A stretch of DNA of 11,158 nt from Bacillota bacterium (GTDB lineage: Bacteria; Bacillota; Clostridia; Peptostreptococcales; Anaerovoracaceae), in assembly GCA_022706625.1 (NCBI GenBank), contig JAKJCD010000032.1:1-11158 (forward strand), written 5' to 3'. Within the stretch, counting starts at the first letter, position 1. Each line of letters begins with the position of its first letter. Below the pieces are notes generated by a model that ran no database searches, was not told the origin of the DNA, and worked only from the letters and a program-made list of their open reading frames with translations. Made by a program: the position numbers and the translations under genes. This document shows, in pieces, positions 7,589 to 11,158 of this stretch.

Positions 7589-7880
7589 TTACTATATGCG
7601 GTTTTTAGACAAAAAGTGTGTCCTCATAGGCTCAATACGACTTGGGATACAACAAATTGGTCAAAAACTGTTGGAAATGTATTCTTTTGATTCAAACAAT
7701 ATATTAGAATGCATCCAATTCATAATTAGCCTATAGAATCAAATTCGTATACATAGAGCCTTTATTCTGGCGACACTAATGTGCCGGATGTTGAACTCCC
7801 GGATAAAGTAACCGGATTTTCTGATTATAAAATAAGCCGGGGCACAATTTATTCTTGATATCCAACAAAATAGCAGGGTT

Positions 7881-7920
7881 AAAAAAAGATAGCCGATCTC
7901 GATTTGGGCGTAGCTATCTT
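7881..7920 (-). terminator. Intrinsic terminator, minus strand
   Basis: Read on the minus strand, AAGATAGC (complement of 7913-7920) pairs with GCTATCTT (complement of 7886-7893), an 8-bp perfect stem with a 19-nt loop, followed directly by a T7 run (complement of 7881-7887, partly shared with the stem) and AACCC. The T-run side fixes the direction as leftward. No annotated minus-strand gene lies upstream of it, which suggests a short transcript starting between here and about 8050. Confidence 0.6.
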
Positions 7921-7958
7921 ATTCTAAATTCATAGTTTTTATTAGTCAGGCGAATATT

Positions 7959-8021
7959 TTACATACCTGTGATTAAAAAGAAAAGTGCCAAAGTCGGCGA
8001 TATTACTCCTGTTAAAATCAC
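7959..8021 (-). CDS. Possible 20-residue hydrophobic peptide
   Basis: A GTG-initiated 20-codon frame ending in TAA encodes an almost entirely apolar peptide (ILTGVISPTLALFFLITG core), long enough to span a membrane once. GAGG (complement of 8030-8033) lies 8 nt before the GTG. An extended -10 sits about 30 nt further upstream, and an intrinsic terminator lies 39 nt beyond the stop codon. I do not recognise a family. Size and composition recall type I toxin peptides and small membrane-complex subunits, but that is analogy only. A chance open frame is a real possibility; alternatively the segment is a remnant of a mobile-element end. Confidence 0.3.
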   Translation of the reverse strand: MILTGVISPTLALFFLITGM

Positions 8022-8050
8022 CCCTTTTCCCTCACTTTCTCTTTATTCAG

Positions 8051-8059
8051 ATTATATCA
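8051..8059 (-). promoter_or_regulatory. Extended -10 element, minus strand
   Basis: TGATATAAT (complement of 8051-8059) fits TGnTATAAT perfectly. No convincing -35 lies 16-18 nt upstream, as is common for extended -10 promoters. The expected start near 8044 and the terminator at 7881 would give an RNA of roughly 165 nt. Confidence 0.4.
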
Positions 8060-8173
8060 CAACTCTCTCTCAACCTCATCAGCCGTTACCTTTACCATAT
8101 TGTTTAGAAAATCTAATTCGGGTAATAGGTAGAATCCTGATTTAGAGCCGGTATATTTATTATTTGTACTAAA

Positions 8174-8250
8174 AAATTAAATCCGTAACGGGTACATTTT
8201 CTATTGGAAGGTTTTTTGCTTCCGGTAAATTGAATCCGTAGAGAGTACAT
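8174..8250 (+). repeat. Imperfect direct repeat in the leader of the GMP-synthase-like gene
   Basis: Two 24-nt copies, 8174-8197 and 8227-8250, match at 20 of 24 positions (AAATTrAATCCGTA....GTACAT) at an offset of 53 nt. The similarity continues after a 16-nt insertion in the second copy: 8190-8219 and 8259-8288 share 23 of 30 bases, including CATT, TATTG, AAGG and TTTGC. A still weaker copy may begin at 8133 (AATCCTGA...GGTATATTTATTATTTG). The unit looks like a duplicated promoter/leader segment or tandem protein-binding sites, such as transposase-type end repeats. Confidence 0.6.
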
Positions 8251-8272
8251 AATTAAGAGGATACATTATTTA

Positions 8273-8301
8273 TTGTAAGGAGATTTGCATTGCGATATAC
8301 T
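8273..8301 (+). promoter_or_regulatory. Sigma-70/SigA-type promoter of the GMP-synthase-like gene
   Basis: TTGTAA (8273-8278) and TATACT (8296-8301) are spaced by 17 nt. The predicted start near 8308 gives a leader of about 34 nt carrying the GGAGAGGAG ribosome binding site. The -35 lies inside the second copy of the repeated leader. Confidence 0.6.
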
Positions 8302-8341
8302 GATATGCAGGTGAATTACCTGATGGAGAGGAGATCTGAAG

Positions 8342-9325
8342 TTGGAAAGAGAAACATTGGAGCAAAGGACTGGATTTGCCGGGACTATAAGTGAATATAC
8401 AGAGCTGATCCTGAAGCAGATCAAGGAACAGGTGGGCGATAGAAAAGTGCTGTGCGCATTGAGCGGCGGGGTAGACAGCTCTGTCTGCGCAGCTTTGGTG
8501 CATAAGGCGGTGGGAAATCAGCTGATATGCATCTTCGTGGATCACGGACTGATGCGAAAGGGCGAGCCTGAGATGGTAGCCGAGATCTTCGGCAGGCAGT
8601 TCAACATGAAGCTGATTTCTGTCGATGCGGAAGAACGCTTTCTGGATAAGCTTTCCGGCATCGAAGACCCGGAAAAAAAGAGGAAGATCATAGGCGAAGA
8701 GTTTATCCGGGTGTTTGAAGAGGAATCAAGGAAACTCGGCAAAATCGACTTCCTTGTGCAGGGAACGATTTACCCCGACATTATTGAGAGCCGCTCCGAC
8801 AAGGGTGTCGTAAAATCGCACCACAATGTGGGCGGGCTGCCGGAAGATTTTGATTTTGAATTGGTGGAACCGATTAAATTTCTCTTTAAGGATGAGGTGC
8901 GGCAGGTGGGAGAGATCCTTGGGCTGCCCCATGAGCAGGTTTGGCGTCAGCCTTTCCCAGGCCCGGGATTAGGTGTAAGAGTTGTAGGAGCCGTCACTAA
9001 AGACAAAGTCAGGATAGTTCGTGAATCAGATGCGATTTTCCGCGAGGAAATCAAAAACGCCGGTCTGGAACAAAAAATATGGCAATATTTTACCGTATGC
9101 CCGGGGAGCAGATCCGTCGGTATCAAAGACGGCAGGAGGACTTACGGCCAGGCGATCGTGCTGCGGGCAATATTGAGCAGCGATTCAATGTCAGCTCATG
9201 TGGCGGAACTGTCATACCAACTGCTTCACAAAATCACCATTAGAATCACCGATGAGGTGGATGGCGTAAACAGGGTCATGTACGACATCACCCCTAAGCC
9301 TCCGGGAACGATAGAGTGGGAATAG
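8342..9325 (+). CDS. GMP synthase ATP-pyrophosphatase/dimerisation subunit without glutaminase domain
   Basis: 327 residues matching the C-terminal two-thirds of bacterial GuaA. It has the PP-loop SGGVDSS at 41-47, IFVDHGLMRKGE, VQGTIYPDIIES, KSHHNVGGLP, the RQPFPGPGLG block at 202 onward, and the terminal KPPGTIEWE (usual form KPPATIEWE). The family adenylates XMP and aminates it to GMP. The N-terminal class I glutamine amidotransferase of about 190 residues is absent, and no such gene lies in the window, so it would use free ammonia or a partner encoded elsewhere. The C-terminal dimerisation part is divergent (RTYGQAIVLRAILSSDSMSAHVAELSYQ), so it may be a paralogue rather than the housekeeping enzyme. 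The start is TTG, chosen because GGAGAGGAG ends 8 nt upstream and no in-frame ATG lies before the PP-loop. Confidence 0.88.
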   Translation: MERETLEQRTGFAGTISEYTELILKQIKEQVGDRKVLCALSGGVDSSVCAALVHKAVGNQLICIFVDHGLMRKGEPEMVAEIFGRQFNMKLISVDAEERFLDKLSGIEDPEKKRKIIGEEFIRVFEEESRKLGKIDFLVQGTIYPDIIESRSDKGVVKSHHNVGGLPEDFDFELVEPIKFLFKDEVRQVGEILGLPHEQVWRQPFPGPGLGVRVVGAVTKDKVRIVRESDAIFREEIKNAGLEQKIWQYFTVCPGSRSVGIKDGRRTYGQAIVLRAILSSDSMSAHVAELSYQLLHKITIRITDEVDGVNRVMYDITPKPPGTIEWE

Positions 9326-9330
9326 GATAA

Positions 9331-9770
9331 ATGCCGGAAGACAAGATAAAGATAAGAAAAATTACCAAGCCGTCTTTGTGCCGCCGGGTCATGGACACAT
9401 ATCCCGGGATGTGATTAACATCCCTGAGGTCCAGGTCTATATCGAGGATTTCGGCAAGCCAGACGACATCTGCCTGGTTGCGGAAACGGGCGGCATAGTG
9501 ATTGGAGCGGCCTGGAGTCGCATTCTATTCCATCCGGGGAAAAAGGGCTATGGAAATATCGACGAACATACGCCGGAACTGGCCATTTCAATACTGCCGG
9601 AATATCGTGGAATGGGCACAGGTACAAAATTGTTAGAGAGCCTTTACATGGAACTTGAGAGCGGAGGGTATAGGCAGATATCTCTTTCTGTAAAAAAGAG
9701 AATCCCGCTGTCCGTCTTTACACACGAACAGGATTTACGATCATCGGCAATAACGAAGAGGATTATATAA
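9331..9770 (+). pseudogene. GNAT-family N-acetyltransferase, broken by two frame lesions
   Basis: The ATG at 9331, 5 nt after the GMP-synthase-like gene, opens a frame reading MPEDKIKIRKITK, a typical GNAT start, but it runs into a stop at about 9412. The body continues in another frame from TAC at 9363 (YQAVFVPPGHGHISRDVI, then PELAISILPEYRGMGTGTKLLESLY with the acetyl-CoA loop RGMGTG). Around ten residues between the two parts (the usual EDLPLLxxFL) are missing, which suggests a small deletion. A second shift lies at the A6 run 9692-9697: the annotated frame becomes RIPLSVFTHEQ, while the -1 frame reads ENPAVRLYTRTGFTIIGNNEEDYIMLKRL, the expected GNAT C-terminus. That frame continues into the GrpB-like segment, so the ancestor was probably one GNAT-GrpB fusion. 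Confidence 0.75.
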
Positions 9771-10036
9771 TGCTGAAGAGGCTGATCGGCGCTGATCAGC
9801 CTGTCGCTTTCGGCTTGTCACTGGAAGAGTTATGGAAGTTATTCCCCATTGAACTGAAAGAATACGATCCGCAGTATTCTAAATGGTATAAAGAAATTAA
9901 AAACGAGCTCGTTGCCATTTTGGGCGACAGCATTTTGCGTATCAGCCATATCGGGAGTACAGCGGTAGAAGGGTTTTTGTCAAAACCCATCATCGACATA
10001 CTTTTAGAAATAAAGCATCAGGATGCGGTCGCATGA
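9770..10036 (+). pseudogene. GrpB (UPF0157) nucleotidyltransferase-like domain, truncated at a repeat boundary
   Basis: 88 codons match the first half of GrpB-family proteins: LEELWKLFPIELKEYDPQYSKWY, then RISHIGSTAVEGFLSKPIIDI, the family's HIGSTAVPG..KPIIDI core. Full-length members are about 170 residues; the second half is missing. The coding part ends at 10033 and the TGA at 10034-10036 is formed where the 29-bp inverted repeat begins, so the truncation point is the edge of that repeat. The frame is open back to 9698, joining the preceding GNAT domain. As it stands the ATG at 9770 overlaps the upstream stop (TAATG) and has no ribosome binding site of its own. Probably non-functional. Confidence 0.75.
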
Positions 10037-10063
10037 GGCAAGGGGACGCTTTGTTTGCCACCC
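10035..10063 (+). repeat. 29-bp inverted repeat, left copy
   Basis: Begins GAGGCAAGGGGACG and ends TTTGCCACCC. It is identical to the reverse complement of 10856-10884. The first base outside differs between the copies (T at 10034, A as the complement of 10885), so the repeat edge is sharp. It supplies the TGA that ends the GrpB-like frame. Confidence 0.95.
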
Positions 10064-10089
10064 TTTGCCTCAATCCGGTTGCCTCCCCC

Positions 10090-10106
10090 GGCGGGCGCTG
10101 CCCGCC
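10090..10106 (+). repeat. GC-rich hairpin, left copy
   Basis: GGCGGGC-GCT-GCCCGCC, a 7-bp all-GC stem with a 3-nt loop. The same 17 bases recur at 10838-10854 in the same orientation, and the flanking C4/G4 tracts extend the match in inverted orientation. A third half-copy, CCCCCCGGCGGG, is at 10168-10179. Confidence 0.85.
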
Positions 10107-10108
10107 TG

Positions 10109-10154
10109 AAATGTAAACCAAGACCCCGGTCAAAGAAGGATTTGGTTTACATTT
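10109..10154. repeat. 13-bp inverted repeat
   Basis: AAATGTAAACCAA (10109-10121) and TTGGTTTACATTT (10142-10154) pair perfectly around 20 nt that hold a small GACC/GGTC hairpin (10122-10131). No T-run follows, so it is not an obvious terminator. It is flanked on both sides by the CCCCGGCGGG sequence. Confidence 0.75.
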
Positions 10155-10192
10155 GATCTTGATCCTACCCCCCGGCGGGTGCAACTCTTAAA

Positions 10193-10504
10193 TCAGCTAA
10201 AACTGACCAAATTACATTTTGTGTATAACAAACAGCAAAAATAGAGGCTCAAACTCTAAAATCACGCTGTGTGATCAGCTAAATTTTGAAAAAAAGCAAT
10301 CTGTGTATAACAAAATGCCATTTTGTTATACACAAACACGTCTTTCTTTGATTTTTAGCTGATTTTGTGAGTTGTACTCCTTAAATTAGGGCAGATATTC
10401 AGCATTATTTATACACAGATTCGATTTAAGTGCAAAAAAAGATAACGGGTACCCACCTGTGATTCTGATGTGGGCTTGGAAAAATGCCTCCATTGTTTAG
10501 CTGA
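10193..10504. repeat. Dyad-symmetric array of TCAGCTAAA and TGTGTATAA modules with four exact DnaA-box-type sites
   Basis: TCAGCTAAA occurs at 10193-10201 and 10275-10283, and inverted (TTTAGCTGA) at 10354-10362 and 10496-10504. TGTGTATAA occurs at 10220-10228 and 10302-10310, and inverted (TTATACACA) at 10326-10334 and 10409-10417. Start-to-start spacing of the pair is 27, 27 and 28 nt in three modules. Inner and outer TTATACACA sites are both centred on 10318, so two modules face two others. TTATACACA equals E. coli oriC box R2 and fits TTATNCACA. The interior is AT-rich. An AACTC/GAGTT block also accompanies the modules (for example 10369-10374 and 10511-10516, each 6 nt after TTTAGCTGA). 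An inverted duplication within a MITE-like element is the simplest reading; DnaA binding is inferred. Confidence 0.65.
10302..10334. repeat. Perfect 16-bp palindrome at the centre of the array
   Basis: TGTGTATAACAAAATG (10302-10317) is followed by one C and its exact reverse complement (10319-10334). It contains two of the four TTATACACA sites in divergent orientation and could extrude as a cruciform. As RNA it would form a long AU-rich hairpin. No T-run follows. Confidence 0.9.
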
Positions 10505-10837
10505 AGCACCGAGTTGAATTCATATTTAGAGGTATAGCCTTTATTCTTTATCTTACATACCTTCAATAGCAGCAGCAGAGGCTGTGGAGAGTGTGGGCAG
10601 CATGCATAATGTTTTATGTTGTCCAAGCCATGTGAGCAGCCGCCCAGTCACTGAGCTCAGATAAGATTCTATATGCTGTAAGATCGCCGTATATCAAGTA
10701 AGCGGTTGTTCACATGGCGGCACTATCCATCAGCCCAGTCTGTCAGAATCCGAAAAGCAACCAGAAACCCGGCCGAGATATAGAAATAGTTGCCTCGGGT
10801 TTTGGAAAGGCAACTGCCCGCTGGCAATATAGCTCAT
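10505..10837. other. Gene-free interior, right part of the module
   Basis: No ribosome binding site or recognisable protein was found here. Small features are a short (AGC) run near 10570 and a GTTGCCT (10789-10795)/AGGCAAC (10808-10814) stem with a 12-nt loop. An open frame from an ATG at 10714 continues through the right inverted repeat into the zinc-ribbon remnant, but its first part is low-complexity, lacks a ribosome binding site and reads through repeat DNA, so it is probably accidental. Confidence 0.5.
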
Positions 10838-10854
10838 GGCGGGCGCTGCCCGCC
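10838..10854 (+). repeat. GC-rich hairpin, right copy
   Basis: The same 17 bases as 10090-10106, here followed directly by GGGG and the right inverted repeat. The left copy is separated from its 29-bp repeat by 26 nt, the right copy by one G, so the two ends are not exact mirror images. Confidence 0.85.
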
Positions 10855-10855
10855 G

Positions 10856-10884
10856 GGGTGGCAAACAAAGCGTCCCCTTGCCTC
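10856..10884 (-). repeat. 29-bp inverted repeat, right copy
   Basis: The exact reverse complement of 10035-10063. The zinc-ribbon coding remnant starts immediately after its last base. Confidence 0.95.
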
Positions 10885-11058
10885 TCCGTATGCGGAAAAC
10901 AGGTTGAGAAGGACAGCAAGTTCTGCAGGCATTGCGGCGCTGTGCAGGAAATACTGTGTCCGGGCTGCGGCAAAGTCTACAAGGAAATGATCAAGTTCTG
11001 CAGCGAATGCGGAAGCAGTCTTGAAGCAAAGGAGGAGCCAAGCAATGAAAATGCGTAA
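10885..11058 (+). pseudogene. Double zinc-ribbon protein lacking its 5' end
   Basis: The 57 codons after the repeat read VCGKQVEKDSKFCRHCG, then LCPGCGKVYKEMIKFCSECG, two treble-clef zinc ribbons, ending in an acidic tail. The second ribbon is complete (CPGC...CSEC). The first has lost the start of its leading CxxC knuckle and the initiation codon, since the repeat begins there. If the frame is read through the repeat, a cysteine encoded by repeat DNA (10879-10881) gives CLSVC, with three residues between the cysteines rather than two. The stop codon overlaps the next gene by 14 nt, the mark of an original zinc-ribbon/membrane-protein operon. Probably not expressed unless rescued by an upstream start. 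Confidence 0.65.
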
Positions 11059-11158
11059 GATCTGGTGGCCGTTTTGGCTGCTGTTTATCGGGTTTTGGTT
11101 GATGGTATATTGGCCGATTGCAATCGTTTTGTTCTTTATTAAGCTGATCGCGGATCAT
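11045..11158 (+). CDS. Small hydrophobic membrane protein, N-terminal part (runs off the edge)
   Basis: An ATG at 11045 follows GGAGG (11031-11035) at 9 nt. The 38 visible residues start MKMRKIWWPFW and continue as a hydrophobic, tryptophan-rich stretch, probably one or two membrane segments with a positively charged N-terminus inside. I do not recognise a family. It overlaps the end of the zinc-ribbon gene, so the two were probably translationally coupled; zinc-ribbon and membrane-segment pairs of unknown function are frequent in Firmicutes. The end lies outside the window. Confidence 0.65.
   Translation, partial: MKMRKIWWPFWLLFIGFWLMVYWPIAIVLFFIKLIADH

Larger units (their letters stand above)
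7589..8173. other. Gene-poor intergenic region
   Basis: No conventional gene is visible here. The region is AT-rich and holds short open frames without ribosome binding sites. One of them (about 7756-7857 plus) reads protein-like (NVPDVELPDKVTGFSDYKIS) but has no start, so it may be a gene remnant. The only coherent signals are a minus-strand set: an extended -10 near 8051-8059, a 20-codon hydrophobic open frame at 7959-8021 and an intrinsic terminator at 7881-7920, listed separately. The right part grades into the repeated leader before the GMP-synthase-like gene. Confidence 0.6.
10035..10884. mobile_element. 850-bp gene-free module bounded by 29-bp perfect inverted repeats (REP/MITE-like)
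   Basis: The module runs between perfect inverted copies at 10035-10063 and 10856-10884. Just inside each lies the same GC-rich hairpin (GGCGGGC-GCT-GCCCGCC). The interior has no credible gene, contains a second inverted repeat (10109-10154) and a dyad-symmetric array (10193-10504). It truncates a GrpB-like gene at one edge and a zinc-ribbon gene at the other, so it is not a simple insertion into one gene. The left side was probably joined to a different locus by recombination between repeats or by a deletion. No transposase is present. The repeat core (GGGGACG and TTGCC blocks next to strong hairpins) resembles dispersed REP-type repeats moved by RAYT/Y1 transposases, but this is from memory and not checked. 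Confidence 0.55.

Noticed and set aside
7554..7736. A 60-codon plus-strand frame after the permease promoter
   Set aside because: It overlaps the extended -10 of the permease gene, has no ribosome binding site, and its composition is that of AT-rich intergenic DNA.
7756..7857. A 33-codon start-less frame with protein-like wording (NVPDVELPDKVTGFSDYKIS)
   Set aside because: There is no start codon, no ribosome binding site and no family I can name; it may be a gene remnant but is too short to support a call.
8205..8219. TGGAAG-N5-TTGC, a sigma-54 -24/-12-like site with correct GG-GC spacing upstream of the GMP-synthase-like gene
   Set aside because: Two of the six -24 positions differ from TGGCAC, the bases also form a GGAAG/CTTCC hairpin, and a better sigma-70 promoter lies closer to the gene. 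Kept only as a weak possibility for the local sigma-54 activator.
8100..8341. A purine riboswitch before the GMP-synthase-like gene
   Set aside because: The conserved loop and junction bases of the guanine-sensing aptamer are not present; the leader after the predicted start is only about 34 nt.
9692..9698. Programmed -1 frameshifting as the normal way to express the GNAT-GrpB protein
   Set aside because: The gene has another lesion upstream and a truncated 3' end, so ordinary decay or a homopolymer sequencing error is the simpler explanation.
10193..10504. A CRISPR array
   Set aside because: Repeats are short, imperfect, partly inverted and not separated by uniform unique spacers, and no cas gene is present.
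10714..10884. The 5' part of a 114-codon frame read as a longer zinc-ribbon protein
   Set aside because: It runs through hairpin and inverted-repeat DNA, lacks a ribosome binding site, and only the part after 10884 resembles a protein family.

Overview
This window most likely comes from a strictly anaerobic, amino-acid- or dicarboxylate-fermenting member of the Clostridia (Firmicutes). The signs are a biotin-dependent sodium-pumping glutaconyl-CoA decarboxylase, a sigma-54 activator with tandem CBS and PAS domains, an EFR1-type flavodoxin/ferredoxin protein, strong AGGAG ribosome binding sites and T-rich intrinsic terminators. The genus cannot be fixed from this sequence.

Positions 1-3507 hold the 3' part of an operon: the end of the membrane beta subunit of the decarboxylase (gcdB), a very small biotin carrier (gcdC), an acyl-CoA dehydrogenase and the carboxyltransferase alpha subunit (gcdA), closed by a near-ideal intrinsic terminator. 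The dehydrogenase keeps the arginine that holds the distal carboxylate of glutaryl-CoA but lacks the tyrosine and glutamate of decarboxylating glutaryl-CoA dehydrogenases. The operon therefore reads as glutaryl-CoA -> glutaconyl-CoA (electrons to ETF), then glutaconyl-CoA -> crotonyl-CoA + CO2 with sodium export.

Positions 3505-6545 hold a separately promoted pair: a CBS-CBS-PAS-PAS-AAA+-Fis sigma-54 activator and an EFR1-like iron-sulfur flavoprotein. Convergent to them (6586-7452, minus strand) is a DMT/EamA permease. A gene-poor stretch of about 780 bp follows. It contains a possible minus-strand mini-unit (extended -10, ribosome binding site, 20-residue hydrophobic peptide, intrinsic terminator) and a duplicated leader in front of the next gene.

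Positions 8342-9325 encode a GMP-synthase ATP-pyrophosphatase subunit without the glutaminase domain. After it the DNA decays: a GNAT acetyltransferase broken twice and joined in frame, after correction, to a GrpB-like domain. That domain is cut off exactly where a 29-bp inverted repeat begins. The two repeat copies bound an 850-bp gene-free module (10035-10884) holding GC-rich hairpins and a dyad-symmetric array of four exact TTATACACA (DnaA-box type) sites interleaved with TCAGCTAAA motifs. The far repeat copy abuts a zinc-ribbon gene that has lost its 5' end, followed by the start of a small membrane protein. The module looks like a REP/MITE-like element or a rearrangement junction; an origin-like or DnaA-binding role is a testable alternative.
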